A DNA stretch of 58,852 nucleotides from Deltaproteobacteria bacterium HGW-Deltaproteobacteria-15 (GCA_002840535.1 PHBH01000047.1:1-58852), one strand, 5' to 3'; shown: positions 7,001-16,572, counted from the stretch's first letter. The notes: a model not told the origin generated them from the sequence alone. A program made the numbers and translations.

Positions 7001-9781
7001 CTACCCGGTGTTCCTCAGCCCCTGAGCCACGCCGTTGAGGGTCGTGCCCAGTGCATCCTCGATCAGCGCCCGACTGGGATCGTCTTTATTTCTCGTGAGT
7101 TTGCGGCGCAGAAGGCTTACTTGCAGAAGTGAGAGCGGGTCAAGGTAAGCGTCGCGGTGGGCGATATCGGTTTGCAGCAATGGCTGATCCATGAGCATGT
7201 ATTCAGACTGGCGAATGTTTCGGATGGCGTCGACGGTGCGTTGAAACTCAGCCTCAAGCTCGCTAAAAAGAGGGATGTTTTTTTCGCTCAGATGTTCGAT
7301 GTACATACGGGCAATTCTAAGGTCCGTCTTGGCGCAGACCATTTCAATTTTCCCTAGAAGATCGTCGAAAAAACACCACTCTCGGGCCATGCGGCGAAGC
7401 ACGTCAAGTCCCCCGGATTCCTTGGAGACTTTTGAAAGAGCTGTCCCCACTCCCAGCCAGGTGGAGACGTTCAGGCGGATCTGCGACCATCCGAATGTCC
7501 ATGGGATTGCACGAATGCCTTTCATAGTGCCGGCGCCGGTTTCCCGATAAGCAGGGCGAGACCCAAAATGAACATGAGCCAGTTCCCTGACCGGCGTGGC
7601 ATCGAGAAAGAGGTGAAACAACCGATCATCCTCATTCACCAGATTGCGGTAGACGGGCAAAGCCAGCTCGGCAAGGCGATCCATCACCTGGTGGAAGATC
7701 GCGTCATCGCGAGGCTCCAGTTCCTGACACCAGTCGGTGAAGGAAACCAACAGGGTGCCGGTCAGCATCACCTCAAGGGTGCGTTCCGCAACGGGCAGCA
7801 GGCCGAATTTTTGCGACACGACTTCCCCTTGTTCGGTGATTTTGATGCGTCCATTGACAGTCCCCTGAGGGAGCGCCGTGAGAGCGCGAAAGACGGGCGA
7901 ACCACCCCCACGGCCCACGGTTCCGCCTCTGCCGTGAAAAAGCGTAAGCGTAACGCCTGCATCACGACAAAGTTCGGCAAGATTCTCCTGGGCCTTGTGC
8001 AGCAGCCATGTTGCCGGGATAAGCCCTACGTCTTTTGCTGAATCGGAGTAGCCGATCATCACTTCCTGATGCATTCCACGGGCCTTCAGTTGACGCTTGT
8101 AGGCGGGATCGAAAAAGAGGGAGCGCATGATCTCGGGGGCCCGCGTGAGGTCGTTGCCTGTTTCAAAAAGGGGCGCCACGTCCAAACGGGAGCGTGGAGG
8201 GTCCGACGACAAATCTACAAGCCCTGTTTCGCGAGCCAGCAGCAACACGCGCAGCATATCTTCAACGGCGGAGGCCATGGAGATGACGTACGTTGAAGCC
8301 GCCCTGGGTCCCACTTCATCCTGTACCCGGCGCACGGCGCGAAAGACTTCGATCGTTCGCTTCGTCCGGTCTTCGATGGGCAGCAAATCGCTGATCAGAG
8401 GACGTCGGCCAAGAAGCTCCCGCTGCAAAGCTTCACGATCAAGAGATCCCAAACCCACTGTTTGTGCAACGTCGTCCACTGCTTCGGCATGCACCCTTGA
8501 ATCATCGCGTATATCCAGCATGAAACCGTAAAAACCGAGAATGCGGACACGGGCAAGCAGCGGATCGAGAAGAGTACGGTTTGCACGATCCGCCCCCGCC
8601 CCCGCCAGCGCGTCACGAATAAGTACAAGGTCCCGTTCGAAACCCTCCGCATCCGGATAGGCGACACCGTTCCCGGCAGACCGGAAGCCGGTTTTGGAAG
8701 ATAAGAGCTCGAGGTTCTTCTTGAGTCGCGCGGAAACGTAACCGAGCTTCACCCTGAGAGGCTCATCCGCGTTTCCTTTTAGATCGGCCTCGTGTACCTC
8801 GGACAATTTCTCCCTGTCTTCATTCAACGACTCTTCGAGATCATGAGGGACAGGCTTGACACGGGTAGAAAGCGCAAGGGTCGAGATGAGGGACTCCACG
8901 GTGTCTCGATACATGTCGATAACCGTATGGGAAGCAAGCCGTGCAGCCTGAACGGTGACCTCGGCAGTTACATAAGGATTGCCGTCGCGGTCGCCGCCCA
9001 CCCAGCTTCCCAGGCGGACGGGCGAGGAGATATCGAGTTTCTTGTGATACACTTGTTCAAATGCACGCCCGAGTCCGTCGACCAGCCGGGCACCTGCATC
9101 CGAGAAACGGTTTCTCAAATACCACATCACGCTGCTTACCTCTTCAAGCACCGAGGGGCGCCCGGGCCGCACTTCCGATGTCAGCCACAGAAGCTCCACT
9201 TCCGCCTCTATGGATTCTTCCAATCCCTCCCGTTCTGAAGGGGACGCCCTGTCCAGAGCCAGAAGCTTGTCAGCGACACGGGCCTGAAGAGCCAGGACAC
9301 TGCTGCGTGTCGCCTCGGTGGGATGGGCGGTCAAGACGGGTCTGACTTCCATGCGGGACAGAACCTCCGCTACCTGCTCGGCGTCATACCCTCTTTGATG
9401 AAGTTGCTTGATTGCCCAAAGAAAGGACGCCGGCTGGGGAGGTGCATCCGGCTTATTCTGATGAGCACGGCGGCGGCGGACTCGATGCACCTGTTCGGCG
9501 GTGTTGATCAGCAGGAAGAAGAGCGCGAACGCGCGGGCGACTTTGGCCGCTATTTCCAGTGAATAGGTATCCACGAGGGATAGAAGGTTTTCAAGGTTCG
9601 AGGCGGCGGGGTCGCCATGCCGCCGTTCCCTGCAGGCGGTTCTTAGATTTTCCACCGCGTTGAAGCATTCTTCACCTTCCATGCGACGAATAACGTTGCC
9701 CAGTGTCGAGGCCAGCATGCGAACATCTTCGTTCAGCGGACGATCTTCTTCACGAGTGGTGGGTGGAGGAAGCAAAGACAT
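7001..9781 (-). CDS. ppc: Phosphoenolpyruvate carboxylase
   Basis: Converts PEP and bicarbonate to oxaloacetate and phosphate, refilling the TCA cycle. The 926-residue protein has all hallmark segments: TAHPTEATR with catalytic His153, GGDRDGNP, GYSDSAKDVG, the FHGRGGTVGRGGG phosphate-binding loop, RAIPWTFGWSQ, and the invariant C-terminal GLRNTG. Length is normal for bacterial PEPC. The frame is open for another 80 codons upstream, but that part is unlike PEPC. The ATG at 9781 has GGGAG eight bases upstream, so I prefer it over 9796 or 10021. The gene converges with the CHAT gene, leaving 18 bases between the two stops. Confidence 0.97.
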   Translation of the reverse strand: MSLLPPPTTREEDRPLNEDVRMLASTLGNVIRRMEGEECFNAVENLRTACRERRHGDPAASNLENLLSLVDTYSLEIAAKVARAFALFFLLINTAEQVHRVRRRRAHQNKPDAPPQPASFLWAIKQLHQRGYDAEQVAEVLSRMEVRPVLTAHPTEATRSSVLALQARVADKLLALDRASPSEREGLEESIEAEVELLWLTSEVRPGRPSVLEEVSSVMWYLRNRFSDAGARLVDGLGRAFEQVYHKKLDISSPVRLGSWVGGDRDGNPYVTAEVTVQAARLASHTVIDMYRDTVESLISTLALSTRVKPVPHDLEESLNEDREKLSEVHEADLKGNADEPLRVKLGYVSARLKKNLELLSSKTGFRSAGNGVAYPDAEGFERDLVLIRDALAGAGADRANRTLLDPLLARVRILGFYGFMLDIRDDSRVHAEAVDDVAQTVGLGSLDREALQRELLGRRPLISDLLPIEDRTKRTIEVFRAVRRVQDEVGPRAASTYVISMASAVEDMLRVLLLARETGLVDLSSDPPRSRLDVAPLFETGNDLTRAPEIMRSLFFDPAYKRQLKARGMHQEVMIGYSDSAKDVGLIPATWLLHKAQENLAELCRDAGVTLTLFHGRGGTVGRGGGSPVFRALTALPQGTVNGRIKITEQGEVVSQKFGLLPVAERTLEVMLTGTLLVSFTDWCQELEPRDDAIFHQVMDRLAELALPVYRNLVNEDDRLFHLFLDATPVRELAHVHFGSRPAYRETGAGTMKGIRAIPWTFGWSQIRLNVSTWLGVGTALSKVSKESGGLDVLRRMAREWCFFDDLLGKIEMVCAKTDLRIARMYIEHLSEKNIPLFSELEAEFQRTVDAIRNIRQSEYMLMDQPLLQTDIAHRDAYLDPLSLLQVSLLRRKLTRNKDDPSRALIEDALGTTLNGVAQGLRNTG

Positions 9782-9796
9782 CGGAATATCTCCCAT

Positions 9797-10227
9797 AGAT
9801 GCATGATAGATCACTTCAGACCGCAAACGCAAATATGGAAGGTAGATAGACGAGCAGCGCCATCGAATCGATCTTGGACTTTCCAAAACCTTGCATATCA
9901 AACTACTCGGGCGACTCCCATGCGGGTGTCGTCGACGAACTGCTCGGTGGCATTGTCGAGCTCGCGGCCATGGCGTCCCAGATGCCCCTGGGCCGTTCCC
10001 TTGCACCAGAAGACAAGTCATTGCAGTCAGACCCTCACTGAGCTAATCCAACAGTTGTCATGCAGCCTCTGTCAAACTAACCACCGGTGAGATCTTGACA
10101 AAAGAGGTGAGATCTGGCAGCTTTCACGGGAAAAGCGGCTCGGCCTCCGTAAGACCTTTTCTGGCGGCCGGGGCAAGGACAAAAAGGGGCGGGACCGTGC
10201 GCCCGCACCGCTTCAGGAGGCAGCATT
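9797..10227. other. Intergenic region with a coding remnant
   Basis: About 430 bases between divergent ppc and serine-hydrolase genes. On the plus strand an open stretch from about 9850 to 10041 ends in PEDKSLQSDPH and TGA. That 11-residue tail is identical to the C-terminus of the protein ending at 25465, and the two DNA copies differ only at synonymous third positions and in the stop codon. No start codon with a ribosome site was found, so I treat it as a gene remnant. Confidence 0.45.
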
Positions 10228-11415
10228 ATGACCCGAATTCTGCAGTTCCTGTTTGCTGGATGGTTTGCATGTTCAACGCTCTTCTTCTGCGTGACCGCAA
10301 GGGCCGATAGCTCGCTCAATTCGATCCTCACGCCTTATCTCACCAAGTATGAATTGCCCGCCCTCGCGGCGGCTGTCGTCAAAGACGGAAAGATCGTTTC
10401 AGCCGGGGCGGTGGGAACGCGAAGACACGGGACGGACGTACCCGTTACCCTCAGTGATCGATTTCATCTGGGTTCGGACACGAAGGCGATGACCTCCCTG
10501 CTCGCAGCCATGCTGGTGGAGGATGGGAGGCTGCGATGGGATGCGACCGTTGGCGGCGTGTTCCCGGAGGTCGCGGACAGCATGGATCCGGATTTCCGGC
10601 GCGTCACGCTCCAACAGCTGCTCACGCACACGAGCGGCATACCCAGCGACGACCAGAACCTCTTCGAAGTGCTCAAGGGCTCCATGGAGCAGGACGGCAA
10701 TCTGGACGAGCTCCGGTACTGGTTTTTCCTCCAGTGGAGCAAGCGGCCGCTGCAAATGAAGCCGGGAGTCGGCTTTGCGTATTCGAATGTCGGCTATACG
10801 ATCGTCGGAGCAATGATTGAGCGTGTCAGCGGCAAAAGCTGGGAGGAACTGGTGGTCGAACGCATTTTCACCCCGTTGAACCTGAGATCGGCCGGTCTCG
10901 GACCCCAGGCTACCGTCGGCAGGATAGACGCGCCTCTGGGGCATGTCCGGATCAACGGCAAAGTGAAAGCGTTTCTTTCCGGGGCAAACGGGGATGTCCC
11001 TCCCATTCTCGGACCTGCCGGCATAGCGCACATGTCGATTCTCGATTTTGCAGCCTGGGCAGGATGGAATGCGGGCGAAGGCAGGCGAGGACCCTTTCTC
11101 GTGAAGCCGGAGACCATGCGAAAGCTCCATACCCCAGTCGTCACCATGCCTGAAAGGAAGGATCCGCCCCCGGGAACACCTCCGGGAGGAAAATACGCGC
11201 TCGGTTGGGGGGAGCTCACAATGGAATGGGCAAAGCGTCCCCTCATATATCACGGCGGCTCTAACAGCATGAACCTGGCCCATATCTGGCTCGACCCGGA
11301 GACGGATTTCGCGATGGTGACCTCCACCAACATCAGCGACAGGAAGGCGAACGAGGCTCTTTACGGACTTGCTCGTGAACTCTACCGTGTTTCGCACCCC
11401 GCACCAGCCAAGTAG
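10228..11415 (+). CDS. Exported class-C beta-lactamase-like serine hydrolase
   Basis: A 395-residue secreted hydrolase of the beta-lactamase/DD-peptidase/esterase superfamily. It has a signal peptide (about 1-26, ending in TARADS). Ser83-x-x-Lys86 (LGSDTKAM) is the nucleophile motif, Tyr185-Ser-Asn187 (YSN) the second motif, and HGGSN near residue 337 takes the place of KTG. HGG in the third box is more typical of esterases and D-aminopeptidases than of true cephalosporinases, so I would not call it a resistance gene. AGGAGG lies 8 bases before the ATG. It is followed by the C45-type hydrolase gene on the same strand (84-base gap), so the two may be co-transcribed. Confidence 0.85.
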   Translation: MTRILQFLFAGWFACSTLFFCVTARADSSLNSILTPYLTKYELPALAAAVVKDGKIVSAGAVGTRRHGTDVPVTLSDRFHLGSDTKAMTSLLAAMLVEDGRLRWDATVGGVFPEVADSMDPDFRRVTLQQLLTHTSGIPSDDQNLFEVLKGSMEQDGNLDELRYWFFLQWSKRPLQMKPGVGFAYSNVGYTIVGAMIERVSGKSWEELVVERIFTPLNLRSAGLGPQATVGRIDAPLGHVRINGKVKAFLSGANGDVPPILGPAGIAHMSILDFAAWAGWNAGEGRRGPFLVKPETMRKLHTPVVTMPERKDPPPGTPPGGKYALGWGELTMEWAKRPLIYHGGSNSMNLAHIWLDPETDFAMVTSTNISDRKANEALYGLARELYRVSHPAPAK

Positions 11416-11499
11416 GAAAAGGAGAACGAGTGCGGAAGGGGGAGAGAAGTTCTGTTGAGTGCCGTTGAGAGGGATTCCTTCTAACAGGAGTGATGTGAC

Positions 11500-12678
11500 A
11501 TGAGAATGAAGCCTGCTTTCCTGCTCATTGCGCTGTTCGCCTGTTTTCCACCGACCCTTCCGGCTTCCGATTCAGAAGCCCTGACATTTCACTCCTCGTT
11601 TGAGAACGGAAGGCTTTATCGTGCCGGTGAGATCCGGGTGGTGGAACTCAAGGGGGATTACCGGCAGATGGGCCGGCAATACGGGTCTCTCCTGAAAGAG
11701 GATTTGCTCGCGCTCAATCGCAAAATCGAAGAAGTCTTCATAAAGAAGATGAAGATGTCCCCAACACGCATGGCCGCGATCGCCGGAGCAGTCTACGACC
11801 GCTACCCGCAAAGATACAAGGAGATCCTCCACGGAATGGCCGAGACATCCGGTCTGGGGCGAGACGGCATCATCCTGCTCAATGCCGTCGAGTGGTTCCC
11901 CAAGATAAACCATCTCTTCTACGGGCGCTGTTCGGGCGCAGCCGCCTGGGGGCCTTACAGCCCGGACGGAGACGTGGTATTCGGACGCAACAACGACGAC
12001 GACATCCTCTACCGCGATTTCGCCCGGCACATGGTGGTAGCCGTTTTCAAGCCCGGTGACGGAAGCATTCCCACGGCCCTGGTCAACTATGCAGGGGTAA
12101 TCTACAACGCAACCGGCATCAATGCGGAGGGGCTTTTCATAGAGCTCAATTCGGGGCCATGGATGGGATTCTCCCTCGAGCGCACCTCCATTTTCACCAC
12201 CCTATTTTCCTATCTCCAGGAGTACCGCGATATCCCTCAACTGGACAGGGCGATGCGCTCCACACTGGTAGACATCAGCGCGATCATCAATGTGGCCGAT
12301 AAAAAGCGGGCTTGCTCCTATGAGTGCTCCCTTTGGGATACCCGGCGGCGAGACCAGGACGACGAAGGATTCCTCGCTGCTGCCAACGCGTTCCTTCTCC
12401 CCGGGTGGAACCTGTCTTCCGTTGACCCGAGCATCGAGCCGGACAAGAGCGGCCAGAGACAGGGAAATCTTGTCACATTGGGTGCAAGGCACAAGGGGAC
12501 CTTCACCCCCGAGGTCATGATGAAGGTGTTGGACGTTCCTCTTGAGAAGGGCGGGGCAACCGTCCCGGAAACCATTTATCAGGTGGTCGCCGCGCCGAAA
12601 GACCTGAAGATGTGGATCAAGGTGCCCGGCTTCGAGGAGTGGAGGGAAATACCCCTCGGCCCACTTTTCGGGAAATGA
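11500..12678 (+). CDS. Exported C45-type acyltransferase/hydrolase (Ntn-fold)
   Basis: A 392-residue protein with a signal peptide (about 1-22). The body resembles the C45 acyl-coenzyme A:6-aminopenicillanic acid acyltransferase-like family, which mature by self-cleavage before a nucleophilic Cys. The expected Cys is Cys144 in YGRCSGAAAWG, followed by the family's FGRNND segment at about 161-166. A G-x-x-YG segment near residue 58 (RQMGRQYG) also fits the family N-terminus. These enzymes cleave or form amide bonds of acylated amines or amino acids; the substrate here is unknown. Its neighbour is a beta-lactamase-fold hydrolase, suggesting shared amide/ester chemistry in the periplasm (inference). 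Confidence 0.75.
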   Translation: MRMKPAFLLIALFACFPPTLPASDSEALTFHSSFENGRLYRAGEIRVVELKGDYRQMGRQYGSLLKEDLLALNRKIEEVFIKKMKMSPTRMAAIAGAVYDRYPQRYKEILHGMAETSGLGRDGIILLNAVEWFPKINHLFYGRCSGAAAWGPYSPDGDVVFGRNNDDDILYRDFARHMVVAVFKPGDGSIPTALVNYAGVIYNATGINAEGLFIELNSGPWMGFSLERTSIFTTLFSYLQEYRDIPQLDRAMRSTLVDISAIINVADKKRACSYECSLWDTRRRDQDDEGFLAAANAFLLPGWNLSSVDPSIEPDKSGQRQGNLVTLGARHKGTFTPEVMMKVLDVPLEKGGATVPETIYQVVAAPKDLKMWIKVPGFEEWREIPLGPLFGK

Positions 12679-12721
12679 CGATAATACACTCCCACCTTCT
12701 CGCCACGCCCTATCCAATGCT

Positions 12722-13840
12722 TCATCTTACAGGCAAGGTGAGCAGCGGCTGCACGGGCTGGATCTCTCCTGCCTGCAGGGAAAACAGGTAGCCAAGGAGT
12801 CTAAAAAACAATTTCGATCGGGTGTCGCCATCAGAGATGTAAAACCACAGTCCCCGATAAGGAACCGAGACATAGGCGGGACCGGGATGCATATTGCTGA
12901 ACTGGACCCTTAGGAGCCCGGCATGAGGCCCTCTCCTCGAGGCCAGGTCGTCCGGAAGCGTTGAGGGCTTGAGGACCACACCGCCGTCGATGTCGTCGGG
13001 CGGGCAATCGACAGACCAGGCGAGGTCATAAAGAACCTCGAAATAACTCTTCAGCTTCAAGGGGACTTCGGCATAGCCCCGTTCCCTCTTCGCCCCGGCG
13101 GCAAGGTCGCGGACAGTTGTGAGGGTGATTGCGTAAATCGGCCTTCCATCGGGACTGCTGACCCTTTCCGGACGCACACCCAGGAGGTCCTCCAATTCAT
13201 TCGCCTCCCGGGAATCGACGAATCGCATCTGAACAAGCCCTTTCCCTTCTTTTCCCAGAGTACCGATCTCCATATCCCCCCTTTCCTGAATGCTGCGCAG
13301 GATTCGGGCGGCCCGCAGAAACCCGGAATAGTTTTGACCTCCGGCATCCGACGGGTTGAAATTCTCCAGATCCCCCATCCTGTTCACCATGACCCAGATA
13401 AGAGCTTCAATACTCCAGCCGGCACGCGTGAGCAGCAGGAACCGTTCTATGGAAATCTCCTCCAAAAAATGCTTGGCAACCATCTCGCCCTGAACGGGCG
13501 TGTAAGAAATCGTCGGTCTCTCGGCAATGCCGGCTGTAGCCCTGCTGGTCCAGAAGGGGCCTGTAGGCGCTTTATCCTTGTCGAAGAAGGTGGCCTCTGC
13601 GCCCACCGCCATTTCATAGTTGAAGGAGGAGGAAATGGCACCAACCTGGAGGAAGAACAAGGGCTCCAGGTACTTTGCCCGTACCAGATTCACAAGAAGT
13701 TCCTCGCTGTTGCTTTTTTGAACACTCAGATTGTACTGGTACCGGTTGCCTTTCAGTGCGGCCGGTCCCAGGGAACAACCCAGTAAAGGGAGAAGAGCAA
13801 TCGATGCAAGAGCCATGAGTCTTCTGACATGAAAAGCCAT
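12722..13840 (-). CDS. Lipoprotein of unknown function
   Basis: A 372-residue protein with a lipoprotein signal peptide ending LLPLLGC (Cys22). AGGAGG lies 9 bases before the ATG. The mature part begins with a polar N-terminus (NRYQYNLSVQKSNSEELLVN) followed by an LVRAKYLEPLFFLQVG segment. I recognise no enzymatic motif and no named family. The opening is reminiscent of conserved hypothetical lipoproteins of deltaproteobacteria, but I cannot confirm that. It converges with the C45-type hydrolase (43-base gap) and stands alone on its strand. Confidence 0.75.
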   Translation of the reverse strand: MAFHVRRLMALASIALLPLLGCSLGPAALKGNRYQYNLSVQKSNSEELLVNLVRAKYLEPLFFLQVGAISSSFNYEMAVGAEATFFDKDKAPTGPFWTSRATAGIAERPTISYTPVQGEMVAKHFLEEISIERFLLLTRAGWSIEALIWVMVNRMGDLENFNPSDAGGQNYSGFLRAARILRSIQERGDMEIGTLGKEGKGLVQMRFVDSREANELEDLLGVRPERVSSPDGRPIYAITLTTVRDLAAGAKRERGYAEVPLKLKSYFEVLYDLAWSVDCPPDDIDGGVVLKPSTLPDDLASRRGPHAGLLRVQFSNMHPGPAYVSVPYRGLWFYISDGDTRSKLFFRLLGYLFSLQAGEIQPVQPLLTLPVR

Positions 13841-14206
13841 ACCGTTCTTCCTCCTTGTGACATGTATTCAGCGCAGGTCTGCTAGAGATATTTCGAATCG
13901 GGCTTCGATTGGGAATCCTCAGGGCATGGAGACCTCCTGCCGGGCTTAGTGGGAGGTGAAGCTCTCAAGTTTTTCGCATTATTCCATTGAGGAGACGAAA
14001 GTAAAGCAGAAAACGCGCTGAAAAGCTGCAAGGAATCATCGGGAGAGAACATGTATCCGTGATGCGGTCTGCAAGACACGAGGCAGGAGGTGAAGTTGGT
14101 CCGGCCAATAACGACGCCAGTCCAGCAGCCCAATCTTGCCCCTGCAGAAGATGGCAGCAGTCCGTGAACGGGAATCGCAATAGGTGAATGAAAAGGCCCG
14201 GTGGGT
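13841..14206. other. Intergenic region without recognisable genes
   Basis: About 365 bases between two minus-strand genes. Short open frames have no ribosome sites or family-like sequence. The decamer GGAGGTGAAG occurs twice (around 13950 and 14087), but I see no larger repeat or hairpin. Confidence 0.4.
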
Positions 14207-15331
14207 TTACAATCGCGTCTCTTTAATGACTTTCTTCAGTATATCTCCAGCCCTGTAGCTCCAGGTCTTTTCTCCGGTATCTCCGCTCTGGCCATTTACC
14301 AGGATCACGCAGTCATATCCATGATATCGTCCGACAAAAGAGGTGTAGACATTATTGAGGTTGCCCGCATGTCCGACGAGCCCGTTCAGGTTCATCACCC
14401 CAAGGCCATAGTCCACATGCTTTGAGGGGGCCGGCTTCATCGTGAACTGTTCCGAATGAGATCGTGGCGACAGAAGCTGACCTTCGACGAGGGCCTTTGC
14501 CCAGATAAGCTGATCGGCAGCGGTGGAGACGATGCCGCCCGCGGTCCAGGCCGCGGACGGATGGCACAAATAGGTACCATCGACCACCTTCCCCTCCTCA
14601 TAGTAGTAGCCGTGTGCATAGGGGACGGGCATTTTCATCTCCATGAGCATAAATGTGTGGGACATCCCCAGGGGCTGAAGAATTCTTCGTTTCATCTCAT
14701 CCTGAAGAGAACGGTTGGTCACCTTCTCGATCAGCATGCCCAGCAGGATGTAGTTGGCATTGGTGTAACAGAATTCCCGGTCAGGGTCTCCCGTCTTGTC
14801 GATGCTCAACTTGACCAGCTGTTCCGGGGTGAAAACCCGGAGAGGTTCGGCTTCCAGCATTGTGAAAAACTGGGGATTCAGTCCATAGTCGCCCAGGCCG
14901 CTTCGCATCTCCAGCAGGTGCCGGATGGTGATTTCATTCTCCCGAAGGACGAGGCCGGGCAGGTATTCTCCGATGGGTGCGTCGAGTTTCACCAGCCCGT
15001 CGTCAACCAACTGAAGAACCATCGTGGCGACATAGGATTTTGTGACACTCCCTATCGCAAAATACAGGTCTTTAGACATTGGCTCTCCAGTTTCGAGATT
15101 CCCCAGGCCGCTTGTCCAGATTCGTGAGTCTCCCTTCATATCCCTCAATGCTAAAATCGCGCCTGGAACCTTGTACTCGGCCACAGCGGCTTCGAGCGCC
15201 ACCTGCACCCGCCGGCCCATGGACGGATCGACCCGTGAAAAGGTGAGTTCGTTCTTGGTTGCGCACCCCTGCATCACCAGCGCAAGAAAAATCAGGCAGG
15301 CTGTGTGAATGAACTGAAATCGGGCTTTCAT
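14207..15331 (-). CDS. Class-C beta-lactamase-like serine hydrolase, lipoprotein
   Basis: A second member of the serine beta-lactamase/DD-peptidase superfamily, 374 residues, here lipid-anchored (LVMQGC, Cys23). Ser95-Val-Thr-Lys98 is the nucleophile motif and Tyr189-Thr-Asn191 the second. GHAGN near the C-terminus stands for the third box (HAG type, as in D-Ala-D-Ala carboxypeptidases and esterases). I chose the ATG at 15331 because GGAGGAG lies 6 bases upstream; the frame is open to 15352. Only the motifs are shared with the hydrolase at 10228, so a recent tandem duplication is unlikely. Confidence 0.87.
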   Translation of the reverse strand: MKARFQFIHTACLIFLALVMQGCATKNELTFSRVDPSMGRRVQVALEAAVAEYKVPGAILALRDMKGDSRIWTSGLGNLETGEPMSKDLYFAIGSVTKSYVATMVLQLVDDGLVKLDAPIGEYLPGLVLRENEITIRHLLEMRSGLGDYGLNPQFFTMLEAEPLRVFTPEQLVKLSIDKTGDPDREFCYTNANYILLGMLIEKVTNRSLQDEMKRRILQPLGMSHTFMLMEMKMPVPYAHGYYYEEGKVVDGTYLCHPSAAWTAGGIVSTAADQLIWAKALVEGQLLSPRSHSEQFTMKPAPSKHVDYGLGVMNLNGLVGHAGNLNNVYTSFVGRYHGYDCVILVNGQSGDTGEKTWSYRAGDILKKVIKETRL

Positions 15332-15363
15332 GACGTTCTCCTCCATTTGCATAACCGTCTGAT

Positions 15364-15823
15364 CTACTGCGTCTTTCCCTTTTTCCTGCTCCGCTTCTTG
15401 AGCAGATTCACGATACGGTTGGATCCGAGGCAGAGCACCTGATTTCGGTTCTTCAGAGACAGGGCAGCCTCGAGGCTTGCCGATCCGATGTTCTGGTTGA
15501 TAGCCTCTTTGGTCATCCTCAGGCGAAGGACGGATTTGGTGACCATCTTGTCGGCCGGCTTCCGCGCCTTCAGCATCAACTGTTCTTCAGGAACGAGGTG
15601 GTTGACAAGACCCCGGCGGTAGGCTGTCTCGCTTCCATGGTTTCCCCGGTCAGGAGGTATTCGCTGGCTATTCCCAGAGGCACCTGGCGGGGGAAATGAA
15701 AGCTGCTGCCCATGACCGCACCGCTCAGGCCGAGATTGATGTATGCGGCAACGAAATTGGCGGTCGGGTCGGCGACCCGGATGTGGCAGGCCAGGGCAAA
15801 ACTGAACCCTCCGCCCGCGGCCC
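15364..15823 (-). pseudogene. Truncated, frameshifted enoyl-CoA hydratase
   Basis: Crotonase-family sequence in two frames. From 15823 down, one frame reads the oxyanion-loop region GGGFSFALACHIRVAD and continues to LLTGETMEA. At about 15629-15634 one base appears to be missing, and the reading continues in another frame with TAYRRGLVNHLVPEEQ and MTKEAINQNIGSASLEAAL. The N-terminal half, about 100 residues including the first CoA-binding segment, is absent. The combination of truncation and frameshift argues for a dead gene rather than a sequencing error alone. A living relative ends at position 57 of this window. Confidence 0.8.
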
Positions 15824-16209
15824 ATCGGTGGATAGCTCGATGATGTGTTGTACTCGGCGTCCGTAAAAAAGTAAATAATTAGTCGCCAACAAGGTAAAGG
15901 ATCTTACCACCGAAATTCTCAAGGTGTCATAACCACAGAACAGGTGCCCGGTCTAATGGCCATGGATGAACCCGCTCAATCTGTCATAGGCGGGTAGACT
16001 TCGTTTGTCGTGCTCTGCCATGTTCGGGTGAATAGGTTGTTCCACCACATGACTCAGTTCTGGCGAAGGTAGGCCGAACCCCCTCTCTTGACCAAAACTT
16101 CAAAAGTGAAGGGCGGTCAAAAACTCTGAACGCCATCTTGAACGTCCCGTATTCATGTCTAAGTTCTTAATCACGGTTTGGGAATTGAGTGACGGATGGA
16201 GGCGACACT
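15824..16209. other. Intergenic region without recognisable genes
   Basis: About 385 bases between the hydratase pseudogene and the small zinc-ribbon gene. The missing 5' half of the pseudogene is not present here. I see no promoter, hairpin or family-like peptide that I would defend. Confidence 0.4.
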
Positions 16210-16395
16210 ATGAAAGAGTTGATGGAAGAAGCCAGGGAAATCATCGAAATGTCGTTGAGCGGTCAAGCGGTGAAGGAAGAGTATGTATCGAGAGCCAGGG
16301 ATTGGTTGAAAAGGGCCGCGCTCCAAACGGGCGATGCCCATGGATCGTATTGCGCCAAGTGCGGAAACGACCTGGTCTGTCCAAGCTGCGAGTAG
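16210..16395 (+). CDS. Small zinc-ribbon-like protein
   Basis: A 61-residue protein beginning MKELMEEAREI. The N-terminal 40 residues look like one or two amphipathic helices. The C-terminus carries CAKCGNDLVCPSC, two CxxC knuckles seven residues apart, which should bind one zinc or other metal ion. GGAGG lies 7 bases before the ATG. An upstream in-frame GTG at 16189 has no ribosome site. I do not recognise the family. The CxxC pairs at the extreme C-terminus suggest a metal-bound adaptor or an RNA/protein-binding tail. Confidence 0.7.
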   Translation: MKELMEEAREIIEMSLSGQAVKEEYVSRARDWLKRAALQTGDAHGSYCAKCGNDLVCPSCE

Positions 16396-16572
16396 GCAAA
16401 ACCATACCCTTCGGCTTTTCTTTTCCTCCCTCCTTGAGGAAAACTGAAAAACTGACGGGCGGCCTTCATGTCTCCCTGGGAGTAGTCTCCGGACCCATCT
16501 GAAAAATAGTCCTTGTGCATCATCCGGAACTCATCTCCCAATATTTTTGCTGGGAATATTTCTTGCCGTGCG

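Noticed and set aside
9782..10021. 80-codon N-terminal extension of PEP carboxylase
   Set aside because: The translation is unlike PEPC, and the ATG at 9781 has GGGAG at the right spacing.
10228..11415. Beta-lactamase resistance gene
   Set aside because: SxxK and YxN are present, but the third box is HGG, more typical of esterases or D-peptidases, so I keep a general hydrolase call.
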